The notes: generated from the sequence alone by a model not told the origin. DNA of 64,000 nt from Flavimaricola marinus (GCF_900184895.1 NZ_FXZK01000010.1:1-64000), one strand, 5' to 3'. Positions 43,884 to 53,210 are shown, counted from the stretch's first letter. Numbers and translations: made by a program.

Positions 43884-44761
43884 GCGGCTCTCCTCTGGGA
43901 TTCGCCGCCGGTGGTGGCCTGCCCGTGGGTCAGTCGGAGCATCAGCCGTTCCAGCACCACCTCGGAGACTTTGGTCAGGCAGAGGTAGAACACCAGCAGG
44001 AACAGGAAATACCACATCCGCCAGTCGCCGTGGGGATAGGCGGTGAACTGTGGCGTTTTGGTGCCGCCCAATTCGCGGGCCCAGTAGACGATGTCTTCGA
44101 CGCCGAGAAGGAACAACAAGGGTGTCGCCTTGATCAGCACCATCCACAGGTTCGACAGGCCGGGCAGGGCATAGACCCACATTTGCGGGACAAGCACCCG
44201 GCGAAACACCTGACGGTGGCTCATGCCATAGGCTTCGGCGGTTTCAAGCTGGGCGCGGGGCACGGCACGCATCGCCCCAAAGAGGATGTTGGCGGCAAAG
44301 GCTCCGAACACGATGGCAAAGGTCAGCACCGCGATGGAAAAGCCGTAAACCTCGTGGACCCATTGCGGCGAATTGCCCAAGGGCAGCTTGGCCGCCTGAC
44401 AGACGATGAAATCGCTGCCCTGTCGGATCGGTTCGGTCCATTCGGGGCATTTGATTTTGTGGCGGATCAGCTCGAAAATCTGATCGATCGCGATCACGAA
44501 GAACAGGAAGAAGACGATGTCCGGTACGCCGCGCACGACCGAGATATAGGCCTTGCCGATCCACGAAACCGGCAGGATCCGCGACCGGGCCATTGCCGCG
44601 CCGCCAAAGCCGAAGGCAAGAGACACCGGGGCGGTGATCGCCAGCAAAAGCAGCACCGTGCCAAAGGCGTAATAGAACCCCATGTGCTTGCCTGTGGTCA
44701 GGTAGCAGCTCAGCCATGTCAGGCCGTCTAGGGTGGAGGGATCAGCGCAATACGCGAACAT
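43880..44761 (-). CDS. Amino-acid/amine ABC transporter permease (HisQ-like)
   Basis: A 293-residue permease with about five to six helices and the EAA loop PRAQLETAEAYGMSHRQVFRR near residues 169-189. It is longer than usual because of a loop of about 40 residues containing CPEWTEPIRQGSDFIVCQAAKL. The partner permease follows with an ATGA overlap. The gene is preceded by two substrate-binding proteins and an ATPase on the same strand. Confidence 0.9.
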   Translation of the reverse strand: MFAYCADPSTLDGLTWLSCYLTTGKHMGFYYAFGTVLLLLAITAPVSLAFGFGGAAMARSRILPVSWIGKAYISVVRGVPDIVFFLFFVIAIDQIFELIRHKIKCPEWTEPIRQGSDFIVCQAAKLPLGNSPQWVHEVYGFSIAVLTFAIVFGAFAANILFGAMRAVPRAQLETAEAYGMSHRQVFRRVLVPQMWVYALPGLSNLWMVLIKATPLLFLLGVEDIVYWARELGGTKTPQFTAYPHGDWRMWYFLFLLVFYLCLTKVSEVVLERLMLRLTHGQATTGGESQRRAA

Positions 44762-44806
44762 CTGAGGGCCATGAGGGCGACGCGGGCGCCGCCCTCACAT
44801 GCTGCC

Positions 44807-45535
44807 TTAGTAGGTGGTGACGTCGTCGCCAAACCACTTGACGAGCAGCGTGTTTAGCGTGCCGTCTTCCTTCATCGAGGTGATCGCCGCGTCCATCGCG
44901 TCGCGCAACTCGGCATCGCTCTCGCGGATGCCCATGCCGACGCCGCCGCCCAGCGGAACAGGCTCGCCTGCATAGGTCAATTCTCCGCCAGAGGCGTCGA
45001 CGATGGCCGCAAGGAAATCATAATCGGCAAACACCGCGTCGGCCTCGCCGTTGCGCACGGCGGCAACGGTTTCCTCGGGCGTGGCGTATTCGAGCAGGGT
45101 CGCGCCGCTCTCGGCGACATAGCCGGCCTGAATGGTCGAGGTCTGCGCCGCAACGACGCCCGTCAGATCGGCATCTGCGGACAGGGCGACATAGACCGAG
45201 GCGGTCGGCGGGAAGTAGTCCTGCGTGAAGTCGATGACTTCGTCACGCTCGGCCGTGATGCTCATGCCCGCGATGATCGCGTCGTAGTTGCCCGACACGA
45301 GGTTGGGGATGATGCTGTCCCACTCGTTGGTGACCCACTCACAGGTCAGTTCGGCGCGGGCGCAAAGCTCGTTGCCGACATCCGCCTCGAAGCCGTCGAT
45401 CTCGCCGGCGTCGTTGATGAAGTTGAACGGAGGGTAAGCGCCCTCTGTGCCGAGGCGGACGGTCGAATGGGCATCGGCAAAGGCCATGCCGGCGGTCAAT
45501 GCCAAGGCGGCGGTGGTGAGGGTCAGAGTTTTCAT
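44807..45535 (-). CDS. ABC transporter substrate-binding protein, family 3 (first)
   Basis: A 242-residue periplasmic binding protein with signal peptide 1-19 (TTAALALTAGMAFA). Family-3 motifs are GTEGAYPPFNFINDAGEIDGF at about 29-49 and the hinge segment YDAIIAGMSITAERDEVIDFT. These bind polar amino acids, opines or polyamine-like solutes; the ligand here is unknown. GGGAG precedes the ATG; the frame upstream to 45592 is not coding. A second binding protein of the same family follows immediately upstream in the operon, so the permease pair may serve two ligands. Confidence 0.9.
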   Translation of the reverse strand: MKTLTLTTAALALTAGMAFADAHSTVRLGTEGAYPPFNFINDAGEIDGFEADVGNELCARAELTCEWVTNEWDSIIPNLVSGNYDAIIAGMSITAERDEVIDFTQDYFPPTASVYVALSADADLTGVVAAQTSTIQAGYVAESGATLLEYATPEETVAAVRNGEADAVFADYDFLAAIVDASGGELTYAGEPVPLGGGVGMGIRESDAELRDAMDAAITSMKEDGTLNTLLVKWFGDDVTTY

Positions 45536-45588
45536 CGGTCGCTCCCGTGAGGATGAAAGTGTGTCGTGCGTTGACTGTCGAATGTCAG

Positions 45589-46326
45589 TCAAAGGTTATT
45601 CCGCGCAGTGAACCAAAAACGAGCCATCTGCGCAACGGTGCCATCAGCCAACATGGCCGCAATCGTAGCGTCAAGCTGATTGCGCAGATCGTCACGTCCT
45701 TTGGCGATTGCGATGGCGGTGCCGTCGACGGCAACCGGGTCAAAGCTCAAGAATTGGAACATCGGATAAGTGCGGGGCAGTATCTGTTCAAAGTAGCTGC
45801 TCGATCCAAACACCAGATTAACGCGGCCCGCCGCCATCGCGGCAAGGGCGGCCTGCGCAGTGTCAAAGCTTTGATAGCGCAGGGCGCGGCTGGCCACGTG
45901 GGCCTCGTGGATGGTGCCGGCCTGCACCCCGATCAGGGCGGCATCGGGGGGCGGCGCGCCGAGCGGTCCGACATAGGCGGACGGTACGCTCGAGGGCAGG
46001 TAGATCGCGGTGAAATCGACCAGCGCCCGCCGTTCCGGGCTGTCGCCGAGGCCCGACATCGCCAGATCGAACCGGCCGGCGACCACGCCGGGGATCAACT
46101 GATCGAATTCGGTCAGCACCCAGTCGCAGGTCAGCCCGGCGCGGGCGCACATCTCGTCTCCGAAGACGCGGTCGAAGCCGGTCAGCTCTCCTGCGTCGTC
46201 GAGCATCACAAAGGGGGCAAAGGTGGTTTCCGCCGCAATGAGAAGCCGCTCGGCCATGGCCGAACCGGTCAGTCCGGCGCTCGCCACGCCGATCCACAGG
46301 GCGGCCAGCCAGGACGCTGGCGTCAT
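45589..46326 (-). CDS. ABC transporter substrate-binding protein, family 3 (second)
   Basis: A 245-residue exported protein, signal peptide about 1-24 (LAALWIGVASAGLTGSAMA). It shares the family fold (LIAAETTFAPFVMLDDAGEL; RFDLAMSGLGDSPERRALVDFT) with the protein at 44807 but the sequences are divergent, with two cysteines in MCARAGLTCDWVL. Its ATG overlaps the ATPase stop by 4 nt (ATGA). Ligand unknown; a regulatory or periplasmic sensor role is also possible because the second copy is unusual. Confidence 0.88.
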   Translation of the reverse strand: MTPASWLAALWIGVASAGLTGSAMAERLLIAAETTFAPFVMLDDAGELTGFDRVFGDEMCARAGLTCDWVLTEFDQLIPGVVAGRFDLAMSGLGDSPERRALVDFTAIYLPSSVPSAYVGPLGAPPPDAALIGVQAGTIHEAHVASRALRYQSFDTAQAALAAMAAGRVNLVFGSSSYFEQILPRTYPMFQFLSFDPVAVDGTAIAIAKGRDDLRNQLDATIAAMLADGTVAQMARFWFTARNNL

Positions 46327-47114
46327 CCGGGCACCGTCGCCGAGAGAAATCCGCGCAGGCGGTCGGTCTGGGGATTGCCGAACAGGGCGTCGGGCGCGCC
46401 CTCTTCCTCGATGCGGCCTTGGTGCAGGAACACCACGTGATCGCTGACATCGGCGGCCAGCCGCATGTCGTGGGTGACGATGATCATGGTCCGGCCCTCC
46501 TGGGCGAGGGACTTGATCACGCGGACGACCTCCTGCTCCAACTCGGGGTCGAGCGCCGAGGTGGGTTCGTCGAACAACAGCGCCTTAGGCTCCATGCACA
46601 GGGCGCGGGCGATGGCGGCGCGCTGCTGCTGGCCGCCTGACAACATCGCCGGATAGGCATCGCATTTGTCCCCGATCCCGACCTTGTCGAGATAGCCGCG
46701 GGCGGCGGCCTCGACCTCGGCCGGATCGCGGCGGAGCACGGTCAGCGGCGCCTCCATCACGTTTTGCAGGATGGTCATGTGAGCCCAGAGATTGAACTGC
46801 TGGAACACCATCGACAGATTGGTGCGGATGCGCACGATCTGCGCCCGGTCGGACGGGCGGCGGTTGAGGCCGGTGCCATGCCAGGTCACGGGCTCTCCGC
46901 AGAACAGGATCTCGCCCCGCTGGCTGTCTTCCAACAGGTTGGCGCAGCGCAGCAGCGTGGATTTTCCCGACCCCGACGAGCCGATGAGCGACACCACATG
47001 CCCGGCCGGGGCGCTGATATCGACGCCTTTCAGAACCTCCAGCGATCCGTAGGATTTGTGCAGGTCTCTGATCTCGATGACGGGGGCCGCTGTCGCCACG
47101 TGGTTCTCACTCAT
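46323..47114 (-). CDS. Amino-acid/amine ABC transporter ATPase (HisP-like)
   Basis: A 263-residue ATP-binding subunit. The Walker A motif is GSSGSGKST at about 45-53, the signature LSGGQQQR and Walker B LLFDEPTSALDPELEQE follow in the usual order, with a D-loop and H-loop THDMRLAADVSDHV. This is the polar-amino-acid type subunit. It is the first gene of the eleven-gene transport and catabolic cluster reading toward 37620. The promoter must lie in 47115-47174, where no clear box is visible. Confidence 0.94.
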   Translation of the reverse strand: MSENHVATAAPVIEIRDLHKSYGSLEVLKGVDISAPAGHVVSLIGSSGSGKSTLLRCANLLEDSQRGEILFCGEPVTWHGTGLNRRPSDRAQIVRIRTNLSMVFQQFNLWAHMTILQNVMEAPLTVLRRDPAEVEAAARGYLDKVGIGDKCDAYPAMLSGGQQQRAAIARALCMEPKALLFDEPTSALDPELEQEVVRVIKSLAQEGRTMIIVTHDMRLAADVSDHVVFLHQGRIEEEGAPDALFGNPQTDRLRGFLSATVPG

Positions 47115-47174
47115 AGGGTCGCCCGATTAGGGACCAGATTTGGTTAAAGTGCAACGGGCGGGCTTAACATTGCG

Positions 47175-47957
47175 CTAACCCGACGCCGACATGGGCGCGT
47201 TTGCGGTCATGGTAGCCGGTTCGGGAGGCAGCGGCAGGTCATAGGCCGCGACAGGCAGACGCACGATGCCGCGCAGGCCGGTGGCGTCCTTGTGCTCGGC
47301 AGGCATCGCCGCGATGGCGTCGCTGATCGCCGCGAAATAGGGAGCGGGGTCTTGGCCTCTGGCGGTGATAAAAGACTGGCCGGGCCTGCCCATGGTCTGG
47401 CCAAGGGGGCGCAGGCTTTGGGCCGGCTTGTCCCAGCGGCGGGCCATTGCCCATGTCACCGCATCAATCGCCGCCAGATCGGCAGCGCCGCTGGCGACGG
47501 CGGCGATGCTGGCCAGATGCGCCCCGGTCTGCAGGTGCGGGGTCAGCGTCAAGCCGCGTTCCGTGGCGTCGGCCACCGCGGAGCCCCAGCCCGAATGGGA
47601 CATCGGATCGTTGAAGGCGAGGCGGTAGCCGGCGCAGTCCTCGACCCGCGTCGCGGGATCGTCGGCACGGACCACCCAGACGCTGCGGTAATAGCCCGGC
47701 GGAACAGCGTCGACGCCGTAATCGGCCGCGCCGATCAGCGTGACCCGATCCCGGTAGCGGGCGCGGTAGGGCAGGTTGCAAATCTGGCTCAGGACCAGAT
47801 CGTCGCGGCCCCAGGCTTCCATGAAATGCGCCTCGTGGTCGAGCGCGTCCGGCGCGGCGAGGCCACGCTGCCGAAGCCCGTCACGGACCGCCGCCCACAG
47901 GGCGTCATAGGCCGCCCGCGTCTCGGGGCGGTCATACATCGGCAGGGTCGCGATCAC
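47175..47957 (-). CDS. PhnD-like solute-binding-fold protein without signal peptide
   Basis: A 260-residue protein of the phosphate/phosphonate (PhnD, transferrin-like) binding superfamily: YDALWAAVRDGLRQRGLA, ICNLPYRARYRDRVTLIGAADYG, DCAGYRLAFNDPMSHSGWG and AAVASGAADLAAIDAVTWA are the usual landmarks. The proper start is a GTG at 47957 that overlaps the TerB stop as GTGA. The mature family normally has a signal peptide; here the protein begins MIATLPMYDRPETR with none. A cytosolic ligand-sensing or enzyme-like role is therefore possible. The ligand cannot be predicted. Confidence 0.78.
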   Translation of the reverse strand: MIATLPMYDRPETRAAYDALWAAVRDGLRQRGLAAPDALDHEAHFMEAWGRDDLVLSQICNLPYRARYRDRVTLIGAADYGVDAVPPGYYRSVWVVRADDPATRVEDCAGYRLAFNDPMSHSGWGSAVADATERGLTLTPHLQTGAHLASIAAVASGAADLAAIDAVTWAMARRWDKPAQSLRPLGQTMGRPGQSFITARGQDPAPYFAAISDAIAAMPAEHKDATGLRGIVRLPVAAYDLPLPPEPATMTANAPMSASG

Positions 47958-48397
47958 GATTTGTCTGCTTCGACCCGCTGCCGCGCGAGGGCGCTTTCCT
48001 GATCGGTGACACCGAGCATCGGAGCGATCATCCGCAGCAGAGAATCCTCGTCGCTGTCGCGCACGCCGTCGGCCAGAACCACCTGCCACAGGGCTTCGAT
48101 CACGCCGAGCCGGTCCTCGTAGGGCACCGCCTCCTTGATCGCGCGGGTGAAGCGGACGGTGTCGGGCGCCTCGTGCTCGATCGCTTCGGCATCGGCGCGC
48201 AGCTTGGCGGCATCGACGACCGAGAGGCCGTAGCGCTCAGCGGTGATCCGGTCGATCCGGGCGATCTCTTCGACCGAATATTCGCCGTCGGATTTGGCGA
48301 TCCGGACCAAAAGGGCCGTCAACGCCAGACGGGCGTCGAGATCGGGCATGGGGGCGGGTTCTGGCGCCAGAAGGCGCGAAAGGAAATCAGCTATCAT
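47954..48397 (-). CDS. TerB-family tellurite resistance-like protein
   Basis: A 147-residue helical protein with the TerB core at about 30-140: TALLVRIAKSDGEYSVEEIARI and VVLADGVRDSDEDSLLRMIAPML carry the acidic metal-binding residues of the fold. Despite the name such proteins are involved in general stress or cation-related processes and are not proof of tellurite resistance. The ATG at 48397 is the internal one of a longer frame; upstream residues are not conserved-looking. The stop overlaps the PhnD-like gene by GTGA. Confidence 0.87.
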   Translation of the reverse strand: MIADFLSRLLAPEPAPMPDLDARLALTALLVRIAKSDGEYSVEEIARIDRITAERYGLSVVDAAKLRADAEAIEHEAPDTVRFTRAIKEAVPYEDRLGVIEALWQVVLADGVRDSDEDSLLRMIAPMLGVTDQESALARQRVEADKS

Positions 48398-48495
48398 GAC
48401 GGCCGATATAGGGCGAAGCCGCTGGCTGGAAAACCCCAAAGGGCATCACGGGATGAAGATGCCGAGGGGGCGCTGCCCCCCGCGCGTGCCGCGCG

Positions 48496-48525
48496 TCCCC
48501 CGGAGTTTTCCGGCCAAGATGAAGA
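48496..48525 (-). repeat. Dispersed intergenic repeat, divergent copy g
   Basis: On the minus strand CTTCATCTTGGCCGGAAAA precedes CTCCGGGGG, a divergent version of the CTTCTTTTGGCC...CGGAGG repeat. It begins 11 nt after the PhzF stop codon, in sense orientation. The GC-rich dyad GGGGGCGCTGCCCCC lies on its far side. Confidence 0.45.
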
Positions 48526-48535
48526 TGTGGAGGTC

Positions 48536-49438
48536 TCAGGCCTTTGGGGGGCTGATCTGGCCGTGGCTGATCCGGACGGCGGCGCCCTTGATCCGGACCT
48601 CTCCGATTGCGCCGTCGGAGCTTCGCGTGACCGTCAGCCCGATATCGGAGGGCCGGCCCATTTCGACGCCCTGACGCAAGGGGATCTCGGTGGTGCCGGG
48701 GCCGAGCTCACCGGCGGCCAGAAGCTGGGCGGCGAGGATCGCGCTGGCCGATCCCGTGGCGGGGTCTTCCGGGATGCCGGCGCCGGGCGAGAACATCCGG
48801 GCCTGATAGCCGCCGTCGGCGCTGGGCGTGTAGAGATAGGCCGAATCGACGCCGCCTGCCGCCATCAGCGCCGACCAGTCGGGCTCCATCGGGCGGGCGC
48901 GGGCCAGCGCGTCGGCATCCGCCACGGGGATGTAGAGGAAGGCCGGGCCTCCGGCCCAGACCCCTGGCGCATGGTTGCTAAAGCCGATCTCGGTCTCCGA
49001 CAGGCCCAGAGCCGCCGCGCAGTCGCCGTTGCTGACCTGTCCGGGATGCGCATGCGGGATGACCGGGGCCACGAATTCCGCGCTCGTCCTGTCGCCGGTC
49101 TTGACCACGCGCACCGGCACGAGGCCGGCCTGTTCCTCGAGCTTGATGTCATGGACCCAGTCGCCGTCGCCCTGCGCCATCTGAGCCAGAAGGATCGCGC
49201 AACCGATGGTGGGATGACCGGCAAAGGGGATCTCGGCGGTGGGAAAGAAGATCCGCACTTCGGCGCTATGCGCCGGATCGGCCGGGCGGCGCACGAAGAT
49301 CGTCTCGGATAGGTTGAATTCGCGGGCGATGGTCTGCATCTGCGCGGTGCTCAGGTGATCGGCGCCCAGCACAACGGCCAGCGGATTGCCCGCATAGGGC
49401 GCGGTGGTGAAGACGTCGAGCGTGTGGAAATCAATCAT
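48536..49438 (-). CDS. PhzF family protein
   Basis: A 300-residue diaminopimelate-epimerase-fold protein of the PhzF family. The N-terminal DVFTTAPYAGNPLAVVL and the catalytic glutamate in REFNLSETIFV (about 45) are conserved; GHPTIGCAILLAQ and GSASAILAAQLL are the mirror half-site segments. Characterised members catalyse isomerisation in phenazine biosynthesis, but most in non-producers have an unknown role. No phenazine genes are nearby. It overlaps the RlmJ gene by 8 nt and is downstream of it. Confidence 0.9.
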   Translation of the reverse strand: MIDFHTLDVFTTAPYAGNPLAVVLGADHLSTAQMQTIAREFNLSETIFVRRPADPAHSAEVRIFFPTAEIPFAGHPTIGCAILLAQMAQGDGDWVHDIKLEEQAGLVPVRVVKTGDRTSAEFVAPVIPHAHPGQVSNGDCAAALGLSETEIGFSNHAPGVWAGGPAFLYIPVADADALARARPMEPDWSALMAAGGVDSAYLYTPSADGGYQARMFSPGAGIPEDPATGSASAILAAQLLAAGELGPGTTEIPLRQGVEMGRPSDIGLTVTRSSDGAIGEVRIKGAAVRISHGQISPPKA

Positions 49439-50228
49439 TTCGAGTGTCGTTCTGCTTCGTCAGCGTGGCGAATTGACGGGTCAGCGCCTGCGCCTGCTCG
49501 TGAAAGCCGTAGGGCGGGTTGACCACGAACAGACCCGAGCCGATCATCCGGTGCCCCTCGCGGACCGGAGGGAAGCGGACCTCGTGACAGACGGCGTCCG
49601 GCACGGCGGCCTCCAGCGTGCGGCGCATCGGGACATGCGGGGTGCCGACGAGGATCGGATACCACAGCGCGATCACCCCGACGGGCCATTTGCGATGCAG
49701 CTTGGCGACCAGACGGGGCAGGGCGGTATAGTCGTCCTTGATCTCGTAGGAGGGGTCGATCAGGCAAAAGCCCCGGCGCGGATCGGGCGGGCAGAGGGCG
49801 AGGGCCATCTCGGCGCCGTCGCGCTGCTGGATATGCGCCTCGGGCACCGCCTCGCGCAGGGCGGCGACCTCTTGGGGATGCAATTCGGCCAGATGGATGC
49901 GGTCACCGTCGCGGAGCATCCGGGCGGCGATTATGGGCGATCCGGGATAGGCGGTCGGGCCGTCGATGGCGCGGGTCTGGGCGAGGACCTCCGCATAGGG
50001 ATGATCGGCGGCGAACCAGTCGGAGACGCGGGCGATCCCGGCGGCGGCCTCGCCTGTCTTGACCGCCTCGGCCGCGTCGAGCCGGTAGAGGCCGCGCCCG
50101 GCGTGCGTCTCGATATAGGTCATCGGTTTCGGCTTGGCCGTCATGTAGGAGAGCATCCACGCCAGCAGGCTGTGTTTGTGGACGTCGGCCAGATTCCCGG
50201 CATGATACATGTGCTGATATGACAGCAT
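49431..50228 (-). CDS. rlmJ: 23S rRNA (adenine(2030)-N6)-methyltransferase RlmJ
   Basis: A 265-residue SAM-dependent methyltransferase. The N-terminal MLSYQHMYHAGNLADVHKHS is the RlmJ signature. The motif IV tetrapeptide is in FCLIDPSYEIKDDY (DPSY), matching N6-adenine methyltransferases. The ATG at 50228 follows GGAGGGG; the ORF would run 7 codons further upstream. It methylates A2030 of 23S rRNA. PhzF follows with an 8-nt overlap. The two have no obvious joint function. Confidence 0.93.
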   Translation of the reverse strand: MLSYQHMYHAGNLADVHKHSLLAWMLSYMTAKPKPMTYIETHAGRGLYRLDAAEAVKTGEAAAGIARVSDWFAADHPYAEVLAQTRAIDGPTAYPGSPIIAARMLRDGDRIHLAELHPQEVAALREAVPEAHIQQRDGAEMALALCPPDPRRGFCLIDPSYEIKDDYTALPRLVAKLHRKWPVGVIALWYPILVGTPHVPMRRTLEAAVPDAVCHEVRFPPVREGHRMIGSGLFVVNPPYGFHEQAQALTRQFATLTKQNDTRND

Positions 50229-50313
50229 GGGCGCCCCTCCTGGATTCACTGCTGCCTATCCTCTGGGCAGGGACACCGCAAGGCATCGGCAATTTGGCAT
50301 CACCGCCACGATA

Positions 50314-50343
50314 GAATGTTGCGTGCCCACCCGGAATGTTGTG
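50314..50343. promoter_or_regulatory. Direct repeats upstream of mipA-like gene
   Basis: GAATGTTG occurs at 50314-50321 and 50334-50341, exactly 20 bp apart, that is two turns on the same DNA face. They sit about 60-90 nt upstream of the MipA/OmpV gene and could be binding sites for a response regulator. Confidence 0.4.
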
Positions 50344-50403
50344 CGGCGGTAAGGATCCATTAATCCTGATCGTCGAGGCTCGCCTCATCTGGGGAAGAAA
50401 TAT

Positions 50404-51237
50404 ATGCGATTCGTTGCCGGCACCGCCTGCATTGCCACTCTTGCGGCCATCCTGTCCACGCCTCTGGGCGCTCAGGGGGAGGCCGAACCGACTCTGCTGA
50501 TCGAGAGTGCGGGTGCGGGCGACGTGGTCGCGCCGGGGCGCAATCAATTGTCCTTTACCCTGGGGGCCGGCGCCTTGGTCCAGCCCGGCTATTTCGGCTC
50601 GGACGAGGTCGTTTTCGGCCCGACGGGGAGCCTCTCTGGCCTCTACCTTCGGTATAACGGCACCGAGTTCGGCTCGGCAGACCCGGATGCGATTGCCACC
50701 GGTTTCGGGTTTGGCGGCTCGCTGCGGTTCGTCGGCGAACGGTCGGCCGAGCTCTACCCGGAGCTTGCCGGGCTCGACAGCATCGACCCGGCGCTGGAGC
50801 TGGGCGGCGGGGTCAGCTATGCGCAGCCCGCGTGGCAGGTCTTTGCAGATCTGCGCTTCGGGATCGGCGGCCACGAGTCGGCTGTGGGCGAGGTCGGGAT
50901 GGACCTGATCGTCCGGCCGACGGATGATCTGACGCTGACAGCCGGGCCGCGTTTCTTCCTCGGTTCGGACGACTATGCCGATACCTATTTCGGGGTCAGC
51001 CCGGCCGAAGCCGCGGCAAGCGGCTTTGACACCTACGAGGCACAGGGCGGACTGTTGTCGGCCGGGGTTGCGCTCGGGGCGAATTACGATCTGGGCGGGC
51101 CGTGGGGCCTGAACGGGCAGATCAGCTGGGAGCGGTTGCAGGGGGATGCGGCGAACAGCCCCATCGTGCTGCAAGGCTCCGCGGATCAATTCTCGGCAGG
51201 CATCGTGGCCACGCGGCGGTTCAGCCTCGAATTCTGA
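50404..51237 (+). CDS. MipA/OmpV family outer-membrane protein
   Basis: A 277-residue beta-barrel with a signal peptide (residues 1-23, LAAILSTPLGAQG). Family features are FTLGAGALVQPGYFGSDEVVFGP, YLRYNGTEFG and the phenylalanine C terminus (RRFSLEF) needed for outer-membrane insertion. MipA/OmpV proteins are linked to murein-hydrolase complexes or to adhesion and antibiotic entry; the exact role here is unknown. It stands alone and is convergent with pyrG, with a GCCGGC..GCCGGC dyad just after the stop. Confidence 0.88.
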   Translation: MRFVAGTACIATLAAILSTPLGAQGEAEPTLLIESAGAGDVVAPGRNQLSFTLGAGALVQPGYFGSDEVVFGPTGSLSGLYLRYNGTEFGSADPDAIATGFGFGGSLRFVGERSAELYPELAGLDSIDPALELGGGVSYAQPAWQVFADLRFGIGGHESAVGEVGMDLIVRPTDDLTLTAGPRFFLGSDDYADTYFGVSPAEAAASGFDTYEAQGGLLSAGVALGANYDLGGPWGLNGQISWERLQGDAANSPIVLQGSADQFSAGIVATRRFSLEF

Positions 51238-51402
51238 GGGGCGCGACGTGGCCGGCGAACTTGCCGGCACGATCAGGTCGGGACGGCCTCGACACGCGGC
51301 GCGCTCAGGCAGGCCCGGGCGAGCGATGCGCGCCAGCGGCGATCAGACCGGTTCCGACAGGACCGGCCCAAATCCAGACAGCCACAGCCGGATCGGCGGC
51401 GA

Positions 51403-53046
51403 TCACACCAGCCGCGAGGTCTCGACCGCGGCGCGCACGAAATCGGCGAACAGCGGATGCGGCGCGAAGGGCTTTGACTTCAGCTCCGGATGGAACTGGA
51501 CCCCGATAAACCACGGGTGATCCTTCCACTCGACGATCTCGGGCAGGCGACCGTCCGGCGACATGCCGGAAAAGCACAGACCCTTGGCCTCGAGCGCCTT
51601 GCGGTATTTCGTGTCGACCTCATAGCGGTGACGATGGCGCTCTTCGATGGCTGTCGATCCATAGATCTCGGCCACGTGGCTGCCGTCGACCAGCGTCGCG
51701 TCATAGGCACCGAGGCGCATGGTGCCGCCCTTGTCGTCGCCCACGGCACGCTGGACGGTATAGTTGCCCTGCACCCATTCCTTGAGGTGATAAACCACCG
51801 GCTCGAAACGCTTTTTCCCGGCCTCGTGGTCGAATTCCTCGGATCCGGCGCTGGCGATCCCGGCGACGTTGCGGGCGGCCTCGATGACCGCCATCTGCAT
51901 GCCCAGACAGATGCCCAGATAGGGAATGCCGCGTTCGCGGGCGAATTGGGCGGCCTTGATCTTGCCCTCGGTGCCGCGCTCGCCAAAGCCGCCGGGCACC
52001 AGAATGGCGTGATAGCCCTGCAGATGCGGGGCGGGGTCTTCGCGGTCGAACAATTCGGCGTCGACCCATTCGACGCGCACACGCACCCGGTTGGCCATGC
52101 CGCCATGGGTCAGCGCCTCGGCGATGGATTTGTAGGCATCCTCGAGCTGGGTGTATTTGCCCACGATGGCCACGCGCACCTCGCCCTCGGCGTTGGTCAG
52201 GCGGTCCATCACGTCTTCCCAGCGGTCGAGATTCGGCTTTGGCGCGGGCGAAATGCCAAAGGCATCCAGAACCGCCTGATCGAGCCCCTGCTTGTGATAG
52301 GCCAACGGCGCCTCGTAGATCGACTTCAGGTCATAGGCGGCGATGACGGCATCCTTGCGGACGTTGCAGAACAGGCCGATCTTCTCGCGCTCCTTCTCCG
52401 GGATCGGATGTTCGGAGCGGCAGACGAGGATATCGGGCGCGATCCCGATGGAGCGCAGTTCCTTGACCGAGTGCTGCGTCGGCTTGGTCTTCAACTCGCC
52501 CGACGCGGCCAGATAGGGCAGCAACGTCAGGTGCATAAAGATGCACTGGCCGCGCGGCCGGTCATGGGCGAACTGGCGGATCGCCTCAAAGAACGGCAAG
52601 CCCTCGATGTCGCCGACGGTGCCGCCGATCTCGCAGAGCATGAAATCCACCTCGTCCTCGCCGATGGCGATGAAATCCTTGATCTCGTTCGTGACGTGGG
52701 GGATCACCTGAATGGTCTTGCCCAGATAGTCGCCGCGACGCTCTTTTTCCAACACGTTGGAATAGATGCGGCCCGACGAGACGGAATCGGTCTTGCGGGC
52801 GGCGACACCGGTAAAGCGCTCGTAATGGCCCAGATCGAGGTCGGTCTCGGCGCCGTCGTCGGTGACGAAGACCTCGCCGTGCTCGAAGGGGCTCATCGTG
52901 CCGGGATCGACGTTGAGGTAGGGGTCAAGCTTGCGCAACCGCACGGAAAATCCGCGCGCCTGCAACAGCGATCCCAAGGCCGCCGAGGCCAGCCCCTTGC
53001 CCAAGGAGGACACAACCCCGCCGGTAATGAAAATGAATCGCGCCAT
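51403..53046 (-). CDS. pyrG: CTP synthase
   Basis: A 547-residue enzyme converting UTP to CTP with glutamine. The synthetase domain (about 1-270) begins [20 protein letters not shown] with the phosphate loop. The glutaminase domain follows (about 290-545), with the catalytic cysteine in [15 protein letters not shown] and the histidine/glutamate pair in GVQFHPEL. The ATG at 53046 is the internal start; the frame extends 9 codons but these are not conserved. It is preceded by secG on the same strand with 164 nt between, a common neighbourhood in this order. Confidence 0.97.
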   Translation of the reverse strand: MARFIFITGGVVSSLGKGLASAALGSLLQARGFSVRLRKLDPYLNVDPGTMSPFEHGEVFVTDDGAETDLDLGHYERFTGVAARKTDSVSSGRIYSNVLEKERRGDYLGKTIQVIPHVTNEIKDFIAIGEDEVDFMLCEIGGTVGDIEGLPFFEAIRQFAHDRPRGQCIFMHLTLLPYLAASGELKTKPTQHSVKELRSIGIAPDILVCRSEHPIPEKEREKIGLFCNVRKDAVIAAYDLKSIYEAPLAYHKQGLDQAVLDAFGISPAPKPNLDRWEDVMDRLTNAEGEVRVAIVGKYTQLEDAYKSIAEALTHGGMANRVRVRVEWVDAELFDREDPAPHLQGYHAILVPGGFGERGTEGKIKAAQFARERGIPYLGICLGMQMAVIEAARNVAGIASAGSEEFDHEAGKKRFEPVVYHLKEWVQGNYTVQRAVGDDKGGTMRLGAYDATLVDGSHVAEIYGSTAIEERHRHRYEVDTKYRKALEAKGLCFSGMSPDGRLPEIVEWKDHPWFIGVQFHPELKSKPFAPHPLFADFVRAAVETSRLV

Positions 53047-53210
53047 GGCAGGCCAGCCCCCGTGAAGTAGCAAATTTGAGTGGAGCCGCGCAGCGTCGGA
53101 TGCGCGGTATCACGGGATTTAAGAATAGCCGGATTCGCCCCCGCAGCGCAACCGGTGCCGCAACATGATGTTGATCAAATGGCCCGGACGGCCATCTGTT
53201 GTGGCTTGGC

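Noticed and set aside
43074-44180. A longer permease start at 44180.
   Set aside because: The extra residues come from the neighbouring permease in another frame; the ATGATG at 43880-43883 overlaps the upstream stop as expected.
47958-48089. Upstream extension of the PhnD-like frame to 48089.
   Set aside because: It runs inside the TerB gene in another frame and is Arg-rich shadow sequence; the GTG at 47957 has the GTGA coupling.
51490-53070. A 526-codon plus-strand frame over pyrG.
   Set aside because: It is the antisense shadow of pyrG; the minus-strand protein has all catalytic motifs.
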